64,000 nt of DNA from Opisthorchis felineus (lineage: Eukaryota > Platyhelminthes > Trematoda > Opisthorchiida > Opisthorchiidae): assembly GCA_004794785.1 (NCBI GenBank), contig SJOL01000554.1, positions 560,121 to 624,120 on the forward strand, read 5' to 3'. This document shows positions 35,761 through 47,365 of the stretch, in pieces. Numbering within the stretch: the first letter of the stretch is position 1; the number at the start of each line of letters is the position of its first letter. Position numbers and translations under genes: made by a program. A model generated the notes under the pieces. The model saw only the letters and a program-made list of their open reading frames with translations, was not told where the DNA came from and did no database searches.

Positions 35761-36224
35761 GCCGTGGCCCATGAACGGCGCTAATATACTGTCTGTCGGT
35801 TCAACTTGGCTCCAAAGTCTATAAATATGACAAATCTTAATTCCCTGTAATCGTTCCTGCTGCTCGCTTTCTGCGCTGAGTTTTTAGCGATTTTATATTG
35901 CGCGCGGCACTGCTTGTGGTAGCTCAAGCGTTGTGGATGTATTGCAGGTTTGCAACAAGCAAATTCGTAGCTCTGTTAGTGTTTACATTGCAGAAACCAA
36001 ATATGGTGCAGGCGGGATGGTCAGCAACTAATTCACTCTATTATTCCGATCGTCTCCCGTGAGGCTACAGGGATATCTCCATTAGCCTTCGTTCTAAGAA
36101 CTCGTTAGGACTCGTGATGATGCCAATTCCAGATGTTTAAAAAGTGCTTGATCTCAAGAGGATTAAAAAGATGTGGGCAATCCAAAAGTAAAAGACGTAT
36201 AAAAACGGGGTTTTGAGTCTCTGG

Positions 36225-36612
36225 TATTTTGTACCTTTGTTTTGCTTTCATTATAACGTTACGTATTTCATCTGTTCCATAAACGTTTTTTGTTTGAATA
36301 CGCAAAACCACATAAACGCGCATTTGTACAACTTACATACAATACAGGCGTGGTCACGTGCTCCTACTTTCTCTTCGCATTTCACTCGCGCTTACAGCGG
36401 TCATTCGCGAGCATCATGTGCTGACTCTGGTATCAAAACATTTCAGACTATCTTCGGAGTTTATTGTGTGTGAGGGCCTCCTTGAATGAAGACCTCTGGA
36501 CATCCACGATGGGATTATTATTTGTTCACTGACCTGGGCCAACAACGAACTATTTTAAAGAGAACGATTCTTAGTGAGTCTGTACCATTCGACCCTCTTT
36601 ATCATTGTGTAC
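36225..36612 (+). repeat. Repeat F, copy 1, left part (split by the R2-like LINE)
   Basis: Nearly identical by eye to 41412-41790, with only scattered single-base differences over about 380 bp, from TTTGCTTTCATTATAACGTT to TCATTGTGTACTC. Similarity stops abruptly at 36612 and resumes at 38956. Confidence 0.85.
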
Positions 36613-37090
36613 TCATATTTATCGTTTATTTTTTAAGAGCATGTTCACAGACATTAAAAGTAAATGCAAGTGATGAATGTGAAAGTGTTACAGGAGAATA
36701 TGAGATAAAAGAGAGAAACGTCTCGTTCGAAATCAGACCACCAACATTTCCAGTCAGGTAAGACGAATCCCAGCGTATGTAAGAATTTGGTATGGAAACA
36801 CGCGTGTAAAGACCAACAACCGAGGAAGGGACAAACAATGCTGAATGCTCTTCAAGGCGCGGTAAGCGCCAGCACGGTCAAGACTCGAACATCAGGCACA
36901 AAGTGTCCGTCATACTGAGTCTGGTTTGAGATCCAATGGCACGAATCTACACTCAACGCCACGTACCACACATAAAAGTGTCGTAAGTAAGCAGGGAGCC
37001 CACAATGGCAAGCAAACTCAAGTCACTGACTGTGAACTTAGGAAGTCCCAGTCCAATAACAGCTTTGGCGGATTGAAGAAAGCAGATACC

Positions 37091-37872
37091 TCAATAAGAG
37101 ATGATCATCGGTTGGTGGACCAAAAAGTCGACATCACAACCAATTGCGATAAGGGCTGAGATTATGGCGAGAGAATATTCATCAGCACCATACTTCTGCT
37201 TCTTTTCATTCCACACAGTCACTCCGCGCCCATCCGAGACTATGCTAACGTCTATCACAGTTGCTCGGCGCTCCCGAAAAGCGATTAGGCCAGGCTTGAT
37301 GAAGGACGTCGAAGAACGTGCTCTCAACTCCTCAAAGACGGTGTATCCCAGGCGACAGAGACGCCTTGCGAGTTCCCTTGCAACCCGATTATGACGAGCA
37401 CATCTGGCATCATGCGTGATCCAGCAGGACTGCAAAATATGCACCAAACTCTCCGGTTGGCCACAGTTTCCACAACATATGATCGTCTGGCCACCATGAC
37501 CATGCCGAGCGCTTCTAACTCTCGTCCTGAGCAGGTTGCATCGGAGCTGGATACCGCGGATAAATATCCGAGGAAACACTCGTTCTGGAAGTGCGAGCCA
37601 TCGATTCGAAAGGGGTGAAGCGACCAACTCTCGTAAACCGCGACCGTCAGCGCTGTTGTGCAGACTATCGCCCCAAGCAGCCACCAGCTCTTCCTTGGTG
37701 TTTACGCATGCACCATGGACTCGGATCGGAAGGCTGAGATCCCGAACAATCTTGCCAAATGCGGAATCGTTGATTACATTGCGTAGTACTCGACACTGAG
37801 TAGAAAAAAGCTTTTCCATACGCGCTCTCCGCTGCATCGGGATTGTTGCACTCAGACTTGGGATACCAAGCC
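37091..37872 (-). pseudogene. R2-clade zinc knuckle and restriction-like endonuclease
   Basis: Continues the RT after the frameshift. QRRARMEKLF is followed by the CCHC motif C-x2-C-x7-H-x4-C (CGNCGQPESLVHILQSC) and the endonuclease core. The expected KPD catalytic motif reads KPG (IKPGLIAFRERR), while the following VIDVSIVSD keeps an Asp. The domain would nick target DNA to prime reverse transcription; loss of the KPD Asp should kill it. Ends at a stop at about 37091. Confidence 0.8.
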
Positions 37873-38955
37873 CCCCATGTTGTTAACCGGCGTGGATGTA
37901 GCTGATCGGGGTGTCCTTCGGTAGACGAAGCCAGCCACGAATAGATTGCCTGATGTAGTTGTCCAACATTTGAGCGTGTTTTGGTGGACTAGGCCAAGTA
38001 CGAGCGAGTATGTCAGCCTCGGTATCAAGTAGTTCCTCGTGATCTCCATTCTTTGATGCGGCTTCAACGGGGCACGCGTCACCTCAGCGAGCAGTTCGAG
38101 CAGATGCTGTCGGTGGTTGAAGACCTCTTTCCCCTTGAATGTAAAGGGAATGTCCAAATATGTTACGGTGTCTGTCGGACCAAGAGGAGTGATGAGTTCC
38201 TCGGCGAAGCGAAATGGTTCGACTGAGACTGCTGTCGCCCGGTGTTTCCTGTCCCCACAACTCACCATCGCTTTCGTCTTTCGGGCGTATATCTTCATAC
38301 CAGCTCTCCCCAACTCGACCGCAGCGGCCGCAAGCTTCTCTTTAAGGCGAGCCTGACTTTCTGCACACACGACCCAGTCGTCAGCGAAGGCAAAACCGTC
38401 TACTGGGGTGTCATGGAACTGATACCACAGTTGCGGCATCGACACACCAAGAACCTCATCCATTGCCATGATGAACAATAATGGGGAGCGTGGACCTCCT
38501 TGCCTCACACCTCTGTGGCAGTGGACCTCGGAATTAGGGAAAACTGCTTCAGCATTCTCATAGGGCTGTGTGATGTATCGAACTAGATGTGATGGTGCTC
38601 CAAACGCCTTGGCAGATCTGACGATTGTGTCATGCGAAACCGAATCACACGCTCTCGAGATATCAAAAAACGGCAAGCTCAGGTTGGAAGCAGTCGCTGA
38701 AGAGTGACGAAGCAGGGCATGTAACAGCGATGTAGCTTCCAGACAACCGTCTCGATGTAGAAATGCAAGCTGGAGTGAGGAAAGTTGCAATCTACGACTC
38801 CAGGGATCAGCAAGCACGTTATGAAAGCATAGGACAAGAATGGATGACACGGAGATCGGTCTCAGTTGATCCGGTGAAGTTGGGTTTGGGACCTTCGGAA
38901 GTAGAGTAATACGGGCACGACACAGATGTGGGGGACAACCCCCAGATAATAAAAG
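37852..38955 (-). pseudogene. R2-clade reverse transcriptase (partial)
   Basis: Open from the 5' truncation at about 38953: CRARITLLPKVPNPTSPDQLRPISVSS, then FFDISRACDSVSHDT (motif A; Asp kept), VRQGGPRSPLLFIMAMDEVL (motif B) and DGFAFADDWVVCAES (motif C, FADD intact), thumb with KIYARKTKAM. The frame ends at a stop after GGLVSQV because of a one-base shift in a run of G near 37873. Reading one frame over continues with IPSLSATIP into the next segment. The missing N-terminus would carry the zinc-finger/Myb DNA-binding part. Confidence 0.85.
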
Positions 38956-39025
38956 TAACCAGAGTAATTATGTTTATTTCTTTTCCACAAACTCCTCTTA
39001 AAGTAGCTTTTTGGGTACCTAGTCT
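38956..39025 (+). repeat. Repeat F, copy 1, right remnant
   Basis: CAGAGTAATTATGTTTATTT through AAAGTAGCTTT matches the continuation of repeat F at 41803-41860, and so closes the target of the R2-like insertion. Confidence 0.75.
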
Positions 39026-39089
39026 ACTGCAAGTTCACACACTTATTTTGCCACTAAAAGGTTGTCATGAGGGATGATTCATTTTGTGG

Positions 39090-40720
39090 TAAAATTTATT
39101 CCAAATTAGTTGGTGGCATACCTTCATGTATGCTCATAATGTTACAGTCAGAATAAGAGCTCGACTGATGGGGTTTGCGGGTGCTGGAAATTTCGTGGAA
39201 AAGGGACGTGGACATAAAAAGTGGGCATTATTCGATGTAGACTTGTTCACGCCTGAGGCGGCCTGGGTAGGGAACCAAAGTTACAAAGGCTCTTTTTTTC
39301 TTATGGGGAACATAACAGATAAGACAAGATGTGATCGTTAAGTTTTGAAAGTGGCGGGCAAAAACAATACGACGGAGGGCGTAGCAAGGGCTTCCTGGCT
39401 GGTACGTGATAAAGAACCTCCAAACTGCAGAAAATGTGGGGCCACAATAACGGATCTGGAGAGGCAGCAGATATGCCACGATCTGGCCGGCCAATTTGAA
39501 CTAAAGCCTAAGATCGTCGCTTAGGCTTCCTAGCCTTGGGCTGTTGGGCGTATGGCCAGGGTCACGAAAGGCGTAAGTGGGGATAGTGAGGTGGGGGAAT
39601 TTGCAGTACGGATAAACGGTAGTAGGAAACTCAGAATCACAGTGTGCAGTGAAACTGGAGAGGCCCACTAGTGTTGCTCCCGGAGCGGCTTCGTGTGTAA
39701 ACGTTCCCTGGGAGGAGTTCACGCAAACGCACAAGAAGCAACGCAAACCACACGTAAAATGACTGACTTGGTGAGGGATGCAAATTAAATTCACCGAGAT
39801 GTTTAGATCCAATGGAGGGTTCAGCAGATTGGAATGGGGGGCCAGATGAAGACTTTGTTTGTGGTTGCAGGTAAGAAAACGAGTGGGCGAGAGGGTGCAG
39901 TCAAAGTAGGAAGCAAAAGGTTGCGGGTATGCTATCAAACTTGGCATGGCAGTGCCGTGCCGTCAAGGCACTGAGATACTACAGTTTCTGGACAGCCCCA
40001 TGACGGACGTCGTGATTGAGGTAGTTGAGCTAGAATGTGCGATTCTGTGAGAGGCGGGATGTTTTGGATTCGCCAGGGGAATCCGCAGGGACAGCAAAAC
40101 CAATGTAATATCGCAGGTAGTAGTTGTATTTTGCCCGGTCGGGGATCCCTTCAGGTGTAATGCACAGATCGGGTGGAGTGGAAAACGGCCAAACAGGACG
40201 TCCATGGCACGTATTACCGCAGGTCGAAGCTTGGGAAAAAGATAAAATGGGACGAGATCAATAAGGTTTGGAGAGTCATAGAAGTCATCAGACAGGATAT
40301 AATCCTTTAATGGAGAAAAACTGAACGTTGGCCACAATAAGGGTGGTGACAACAAGTGGTTTAACTAGACGGGATTAGGATGGATCCGCGCTCAGTAGTC
40401 TAGCCATCAAAGTTATGATAACATTGCCAATATATGCCATTATACTACTTGAGACATAGGACAGTTCGATGCAAGTAAGCAGAGAGGCAGCGTGGTAAGG
40501 GAAACCAAACACGTAAGGACTGACGCGAGTGGAACTTCTTAGACGGTGGGCTATATTTTCCGGAGGTTATTAGTGAGCTGGACAGTACTAGGACGATCTA
40601 GGTGGGGGATGGTCACCAGCACCACCATCAGCTTTAATCTACAAGTGGTGCATGGCGAAGAAGACTTTTGACGCTAACCTCGCATGCTGGTAGTGGAGGG
40701 CTTGGAGTCTCACTATTTGT
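39090..40720 (-). repeat. Repeat A, longest copy (A1), unclassified element
   Basis: About 1.6 kb, non-coding as far as I can tell. Read on the minus strand, it starts near 40720 and ends near 39090 just after TTGGAATAAATTTT. Its 5' half matches 55680-56465, and its 3' half matches 47366-48085 and 60785-61170. No LTRs, terminal inverted repeats, RT or transposase motif was seen. The AATAAA close to the shared 3' end hints at a retrotransposed transcript, for example a non-autonomous LINE derivative. Confidence 0.7.
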
Positions 40721-41411
40721 AGATATATATATTTTGTATGTGTCCTCTCCTGGGTGCAGCGGGTAGGTGTGTATTTTGTGTGGTTAACTAGGTGAGGTTT
40801 GGTCCGGTGTAGCCTCGATTCTGACGAAGGCAGCTACAGCTACGCTAGTTGATGTAGGCCAAGGGTATCGCAGAATATCTTCAGGATATCCCAGGTATGT
40901 TTTTAAATAAGAATGTTTTTGAAAGACGAACAGCCAGGTTTTCTCCTCTGCAGTTTATGGCGTAGCCAGATAAATAACTCAACCGAGACGAGTCCAACGC
41001 CAGTAGCAACAAACAGAAGACAGCAGTGCTCTTTTTTGAATTTCCTGAATTTAAAGGCCAGGCTCAGAACCACCGGCGATGGGCGATGCACCCGTGCTAC
41101 TAGAGGGATGGCGAGTATACGAACGCACCATGGTGCAACGTAACAGGGCTACCCTTCCTGTGGGGCGTACCTGTCCACCACACGAGGTTTCCATCCCTCG
41201 TGCGTGCTAGCAGATCTGCAAGGTGTAAAACCATCCAAGCAGTCATAAATGCGGTTTGTGCATTAATAAAATACTCCAGCTACCAGTTACTTTTTCCGGT
41301 CGGGGGAAAGCCAGGCCAGTAAAACAGCTCAGTCGGTTTAAAAAAGCAAACGGCAAACAAACACTGGTAAATGCAGGTCACGGTGGAGGCAACTAAAATA
41401 ACAGTTGTGGT
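40721..41411. other. Unassigned stretch
   Basis: Begins with a short TA run (about 40721-40733). Overlapping frames of 60-76 codons only. Confidence 0.4.
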
Positions 41412-41880
41412 GTTTTTTACCTTTATTTTGCTTTCATTATAACGTTACGTATTTCATCAATTCCATAAACTTTTTTTGTTTGAATACGCAAAACCACATA
41501 AACGCGCATTTGTACAACTTACATACAATACAGGCGTGGTCACGTGCTCCTACTTTCTCTTCTCATTTCACTCGCGCTTACAGCGGTCATTCGCGAGCAT
41601 CATGTGCTGACTCTGGTATCAAAACATTTCAGACTATCTTCGGAGTTTATTGTGTGTGAGGGCCTCCTTGAAGGAAGACCTCTGGACATCCACGATGGGA
41701 TTATTATTTGTTCACTGCCCTGGGCTAACGACGGACTATTTCAAAGAGAACGATTCTTAGTGAGTCTGTACCATTCGACCCTTTTTATTATTGTGTACTC
41801 TATTCAGAGTAATTATATTTATTTCTTTGCCTCACACTCCTAAAGTAGCTTTAGGTGTACACAGACAACTACACAGTTAT
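41412..41880 (+). repeat. Repeat F, copy 2 (uninterrupted)
   Basis: Gives the empty-site version of the R2-like insertion: ...GTGTACTCTATTCAGAGTAAT... is contiguous here. It matches 36225-36612 and 38956-39025. Function unknown. Confidence 0.85.
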
Positions 41881-42249
41881 CAATAAGAGTGGGAATGGAA
41901 TGGTGATATTCAGGGCGAGTGCACTATGGCTGGATGGTGACTGAGCGTTGGTGTGAGCCACCATGTCAAGCAGAAGCGTACCACGGTGTTGTGTGCGCGA
42001 GTGTTTAGTGAGCTTTGGAGCACATCATCAGATGGAATATATGTATATATCGGCGTATAATGCGCTCTTGTAACGAAGAAAAAAGCTGCTTTGGTTTGTT
42101 TTTCGTCAGTTAGAGTAAGGCGGACAGCACCAATCACTGGACAGGGCTGATAGAGTAATTCGGGTTGGGACTTGACCAGACCAAGTTATAAGTTTGCTGG
42201 AAAATAAACAACCAGGCCAATAACACAACACATTTAGAAGCAAGCCAAA

Positions 42250-43445
42250 AGGATAGGAAGGTATGGTAACAGGATCTTACACTTGCCCACTAACTGTATC
42301 GTCGCCAAACTCAACTGCGCACTGGACCCGATTCATAGAGGAGGTCGGGGGTTGTTGGGTATTAAGTAAGGCGGCAGCAGTTTCGCAGGTAAGGAATTTG
42401 TCCAAGGACTGCGAAAATGTATTATGATGCGTGATGTTTCGCAGCTGCTCAGGAAGGCTATTCCAGATGCAAGCGTAGTAAACTAGGAAGAAGTAGTGGC
42501 GTAAGTTTGTACGAGCTGGAGTACACACTAAGAGGTTGCGGGAGTTACGGAATCTGCAGCGAGGACGTGAGTTTACGTTTGGCCTAGCCTCTACTACAAA
42601 AACGTTTTTGTGCAGCAGACGGTGTAAGAGAGTTAGATTTATCTTAAACTTTCTGAGCCATAGTGGATTTAACAGCGGAAGCTGTAAGAGAGAGGGTTGG
42701 ACCGAGGGAACGGCTTTCTCGTGAAGGTGCGTTGGACGCTTTCAAGTGCGAGTTTACAACTTTGGGTATAAAGGGAGGAGAATGCGGGGACAGAATTCCA
42801 CGATTGGTCGTAAGCATAGCTTAAAAATTGCAGTCATTGTGCGTGGAAGGTGAAAGGAGCGTAGTATTAAAAAACTGAGCCTGCGTGCTCGGGCAACCTG
42901 GAACTGCACCAGGTGGGAAAAGCTAGACATACGGGAGTATCTGAGGCCGATATCTTTGATTTCCGTGGAGTGAGTGATAGGATTCCCATTACTAGTGAAA
43001 GCGTCACCCGGAAGTGAGCGGCGGCAAGAAGTTATGCAGGATTTCGTGGAGGAGAAGCTTAAGCCAGAGTCGCTTGACCAGCGGGTCAGTGAATCTAAGT
43101 CTTGCCTAATCCGGTGAAAGGTAAGGGCTTTTGCAGTGGGGGGAAATGTGTACTGGATTTTTATATCGTTCGCGAAGAGGAAGACCTTACCGTGAGATAT
43201 GACAACGAAGACGTCGTTGACGTACAGTAAAAACAGGATGGGGCCTAGCACGCTTCCTTGAGTGACTCCACTGATGATCGATAGTGGAGATGAGTGTATG
43301 TCCCCGATTTGTGTTATTTGCATCCTGTCAGATAGGTAAGGTTCTAGTGATGCCAACGGTACTAAGTTTATCTAGCAGGGGTGCATGAGGGACCTGGTCA
43401 AAGGCTTTTTGGATATCCGGGCAAATTGTTACAATGTTATGGTGG
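42250..43445 (-). mobile_element. CR1/Jockey-like LINE, RT to C-terminus, 5'-truncated
   Basis: Minus strand: PDIQKAFDQVPHAPLLDKL (motif A, about 43400), SLEPYLSDRMQITQIGD, SGVTQGSVLGPILFLLYVND (motif B), GKVFLFANDIKIQY. The motif C box reads FAND (43165-43176) instead of FADD. Then SCITSCRRSLP, LRPIVEFCPRIL, a frame change at about 42750, LWLRKFKINLTLLHRLLH, and FFLVYYACIWNSLPEQLR (42277-42528) at the C-terminus. CR1-type LINEs encode an AP endonuclease upstream, which is absent here. Not functional. Confidence 0.85.
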
Positions 43446-43781
43446 CATAAAAGTTGGCTCGGTCTTCTAAATGGAAACAACTTCATCCGGGATCTTTCCC
43501 CTGGGTTCGAACTGACTGTGGAACCAGAATGGTGGGGACAACTATGTGTTATATGGTCAGAAATCCAAATGAAGATTCTACGGGCTACTTAATGAAAATA
43601 TTTTTCTGTGGCTATGGGTCACCCATAATTGTAAGGTAACGGTTTTGTGCTAGAGATGCAGGAGTAAAACCCAAGCGAAATCTTTGTAGACTGTGGCTGA
43701 TTTAGAAGAATTTTTTATTTAAATTCTAAAATGGGATCAAGTATCCAAGACTCAAAGTTTGAATAGCACATAAGCACGCAT

Positions 43782-44246
43782 TGTTGCAACTTTGTATATC
43801 TTTAGAATTACCTCCCATCTTGAATGACTGCCTTCCCGGTTATCAATTCAAATGAACCGCCCCTTTTTATTTTTGATATACTTGAACTCTATTTCAGTTT
43901 AGCAAAGACCTTTGTATCTTCCGTTTTCCTTGCTACGCAAATCGTTTTTACCGCCTCAGATATACTATTCTTGTACCGAAGTTCTGGTCAGCCATAGATT
44001 TGTTTTATTGCATCAATTTGCGACCCGGTTTCGATGACGCGTTGGCTGTTGATTTATATCGGCTTTGCTGGCTTTTTGGAGTACCCCACCGTTTGTCGAA
44101 AACCGTTGAGGTTTGTAATTTTGTATCCGTGTAACTACTTTTATTTTTATAGTACAGCATACTTGCGTAACAATTCGTTCGGAGTTTTGCCGGTTTGGTT
44201 GCTAACTTTGGTGCTCGTTGCTCAAACAATCGAAACGGTCGTTACA
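43782..44246 (+). repeat. 5' LTR of BEL/Pao element
   Basis: Starts TGTTGCAACTTTG and ends CGTTACA. Against the 3' LTR I count about 8 substitutions and one 4-bp indel (AATC near 44229); the central ~350 bp (about 43811-44173) has no difference. No convincing primer-binding site follows directly; a TGG at about 44275 is 30 bp away. Confidence 0.92.
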
Positions 44247-44409
44247 GTACTCAACGTTGACAAGCGTAATTATCTGGATGCCCAGCACCAGGTCAATGTC
44301 GAGCAATTTAAAACGGGACAAAGAAGTTGAGAAAAGCATCAGGCAAATAGAACACAGTTCGTTTTCAGCGATGAGCTCTAAGGCTATTAATATGATCTAG
44401 AATTAGTTG

Positions 44410-45693
44410 GGGAAATTCGGGGTCCAAAGTTGCTCTATTGTTAGCACAGCTTAAGGAAAGACAATTAAAGGGGGGACTTGAGCTGGAATCAGAGGCTATG
44501 AAAACTAGTCATAGAAAACAACTCCTGAAGGCTTAAGCCGAGGTTGGTTTGGCGGGGCTCGAAGCATCTTTGACTGGTGGTGAAGACGAGTTAGCACATA
44601 GCAGCCGGTCATGTTTATCAGAGTCCTCGAAGGCGCGTATTAAAAACTATGCTGAAGTTTGTAGAAGGATGGTATCACCAATAAATTCTGAAAATCACCG
44701 TGGACTCGGGTTAGCCGGACGACAGCATTATAGGTTAGGTGACTTTCGTCATCTGGAATCTATTATAGATGGACTGGAGTTACCGAATTCGGCCTAATGC
44801 AGTTTGATGATCACCCTAGGAGCTACTAGAGGTTTACGCGTCAGTTTGAGCTTTAAGTCGAAGGCAAGACCCAAGACGCTGGAAAACGGCTCGTACAATT
44901 AACAAAGCGCATGCTCCGGTACAGCCAGGGAGGCTGTCGAAGATTGCCTCATGCTTCAGCCTGGAGAAGGATATGAGCGAGCCCGCCGAATTCTGCGTGA
45001 GTCTTTCGGAAGGCCTCATGTGGTGGCCTGAGCCCTGAGCGATGATCTCATAAAATGTCTTCGTTCTACATCGTGCGTGGCGAGAGATCTGACTCAGTTG
45101 GCCTTCAAGATGCAAAACTGCGAAATAGCCCTGACTCAGATGAACTACAGCGCAGAATTAACTTCTCTGGAGTATTTGGATAGGTTAGTGAGGTGGTTGC
45201 CCGATATTTTACAAAAGAAATGGCGGAATTTGCTTACCAAGCCACCCATGATCAGGGGGAAACGACCTTTGTCGACCTCACACGGTTCATCACTCAAAGG
45301 GCAAGAGTGTTGAGCAGTCGTTACGGTATTCTGGCAGAATCCGTTGCGAAAAGGGACTCAGGTGTACGTGGCCAATCTGTTACAGATGCAGGCAAGAGCA
45401 GAACTGCTTGGAGTCATGCAATAGTTCACACACCGCAAGCCCCACTATTGAGTGAGCCGAGTTGTATGGTTTGTGGTGGTGAACACCGTATCATTAACTG
45501 CGAACGCTCTCTATCTTTCGACCTAGTAAAACGATGGTCCACCTTGAGGTTTCTTGATGTTTGTTTCCAGTGTCTCGAAGGGGCCCACAAAGCAAAGGAT
45601 TGCCAATCACAATATAGATGTGGGGTAGATGGATGTCGAGCTAAGCCTCACGTTCTGCTGCATTCCAGACCACACAGTAAACAACCAGAGTAA
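44410..45693 (+). pseudogene. BEL/Pao gag
   Basis: Pieces in shifting frames: a coiled-coil-like start (AQLKERQLKGGLELESEAMK, about 44450), the DUF1759-like capsid region with LQPGEGYERARRILRESFGR (about 44960-45010) and LTQLAFKMQNCEIALTQMNY (about 45090-45150), then an open frame 45193-45693 with ATHDQGETTFVDLTRF. It ends in CCHC knuckles CMVCGGEHRIINC and CFQCLEGAHKAKDC, plus a third Cys/His cluster. Gag packages the RNA. Several in-frame stops upstream of 45193 make the whole non-functional. Confidence 0.85.
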
Positions 45694-45699
45694 GTTCCT

Positions 45700-46209
45700 G
45701 TTTTCAAAAGCTATGCGATCACTGATAGCAAGACAACTGTTTACTTGTTGTTGACTCCAGTTCGTCTGAAGGGACTTTCGGCAGAATTGTTGACGTATGC
45801 CTTCTTAAACAGCGGGTCTGATACTACAATCGTATGCAGTAACTTGTTGCACCAACTCGGCGTAGAGAATCATCGAACGCCACGTGAAATACGGACAACC
45901 AGTGGGTCTTCTTTAGCTCTGGGAGAATCAGGAAGTTTCGAGGTGTGTTCACTCCGCGATGACGAAGTTAGTAACGTGAAATATGATTTCGTGGTATCCA
46001 AAACTCTCCCATCAATGGTCGTAGACTCACCTTTGGAGATTGCAAGTCGTTGGCCTCACTTAAAAGAGTCGTCTAAATCTGTTGGTATATTAATTGGCTG
46101 TGATGTTCCCGAGGCTCACTGGGTACTAGACCAGCGGTTGAAAGGTCGAAAAGAACAGTTTGCCGTGAAGAAACCACTGGGCTGGATTATACTTGGGCCA
46201 CAAAGTTAA
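45700..46209 (+). pseudogene. BEL/Pao aspartic protease domain
   Basis: Open for 155-170 codons. The active-site box reads FLNSGSDTTIV, with Asn (codon 45808-45810) where retroviral-type aspartic proteases need Asp. The rest of the fold is recognisable: GSFEVCSLRDDE, a VDSPLEIASRWPHL block, and SVGILIGCDVPEAHWVLDQR near the end, which is typical of BEL. The frame ends at a stop after PLGWIILGPQS, where an intact polyprotein would continue into RT. Confidence 0.87.
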
Positions 46210-46276
46210 GGTAGCCGAGGAAGAGTCGCCGCCAGCTGCCTGTCCGCGGGGGAATCACATGTGAAGGGTCAACTTC

Positions 46277-47365
46277 GTGCTTCATACAACGCCAATTTTG
46301 CGGAGATTGCTCGGGAAGACCGCATCGGTTGAGGACAGACGCGAAGTGGAATTGATGAGCGCACGGATGAAACATGTTAGGGGACATTTTGTTGTATCGC
46401 TCCTTTGGAAAGCAGAGCGATCCACTGGTTCTTCGAACATTTTAGCAGCCTTATCACGACTGCACCCATTGCGAAAACGTTTTCTGCTTGACCCAGAATA
46501 CTTAAAAACATATGCAGCAGTTATGTCGCGAAATCTCAAGAAGGACTGTGCGGTGCCAGTCCCCCCTGAGCTGATGACATCACAATCAGCCGCCATATGG
46601 TACCTGCATCGCAATGCAGTATTGAACCCTAGAAAGCCTGGAAAAATGCTTGACTGTGCAGCTAAGCACCACGAAAGATCGCTGAACGACATGCTTCTCC
46701 AGGGGCCGAATAAACTTGCTGACTTGATAAGTGTTCCCTTGAAATTTCGAAGAGACCAGGTTGCTGTGTTGGCAGATGTTGAAGAAATGTCCGCGCAAGT
46801 TTATGCCCCACAGCTTGATCAAGGGACTCTGAGACTTCTGTGGTTCTCCCAAAATGACCTTCATAGTGAGCCTATTGAATTTCAAATGACCTCTCATGTT
46901 TTAGGCGCCGTCTCTTCGCCATTCTGTCCAAAATCCGCCTTGCGACAAAGAGTGTCTGTGTTCGGCAAGGATTACGACCACAGAATTAAATCGCCTACGC
47001 TGAACAACTTCTGTGTAGATAAGTGCTTGGTGTCAGTACCTTCCGTTGCATACGCAAAGAGTTTTGTACAGGGAATAACCGTGCTGCTGTCAAAAAGGAG
47101 CTTTCACCTTCATAAATGGGTGAGCAATGTTCCCGTTGCAATGCAAGGTCTTCCGCCATCTAAAAGAGTGGAGGCTATAGTGGAAATGTCTCCGAAAGCG
47201 ATAAATACACAGCGACCTTTGGGCATTGAATGGGATCCACGCTCCGACACGCTTTGCCTTCGGTTTCGTAGTCCCGAGAAACCACTAACACAAAGAGGAA
47301 TTCTGTTATTTGTTTGTTCGCTTTTTGTTCCACTAGGATGGGTGGTTCTTGCTGAACCTTTCACC
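46277..47365 (+). pseudogene. BEL/Pao reverse transcriptase, N-terminal two-thirds
   Basis: Continuous frame of about 360 codons. LHPLRKRFLLDPEYLKTYA, then WYLHRNAVLNPRKPGKMLDC (a few residues shorter than family), LNDMLLQGPNKLADLI, VLADVEEMSAQVYAPQ (motif A: the usual FHQ after ADIE-M is changed), MTSHVLGAVSSPFCPKSALR (motif B) and NNFCVDKCLVSVPS. Motif C is CVDK (47012-47023) instead of YVDD. It ends in QRGILLFVCSLFVPLGWVV and is cut off by the nested repeat at about 47366. Catalytically dead. Confidence 0.88.

Larger units (their letters stand above)
36613..38955 (-). mobile_element. R2-clade LINE, 5'-truncated, inserted in repeat F
   Basis: 2343 bp that interrupts repeat F. On the minus strand it opens within the RT fingers, then gives the RT, a CCHC zinc motif, a restriction-like endonuclease domain and a 3' UTR of about 470 bp ending near CTTAAAAAATAAACG. 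R2 LINEs normally insert at one site in 28S rRNA genes using this endonuclease; the flanks here are repeat F, not rDNA. The abrupt 5' end within coding sequence is typical of incomplete reverse transcription. A short stretch of the target (TATT in the empty copy) seems to be missing and no target-site duplication is evident. Confidence 0.8.

Noticed and set aside
37852..38955. Possibility that the R2-like copy marks a ribosomal RNA locus.
   Set aside because: No 18S, 5.8S or 28S-like sequence was seen on either side; the flanks are repeat F.
39501..40355. Two minus-strand frames of 148 and 130 codons in repeat A that might be an encoded protein.
   Set aside because: The other repeat A copies do not keep these frames, and the translations are low-information Pro/Ser/Leu-rich text.
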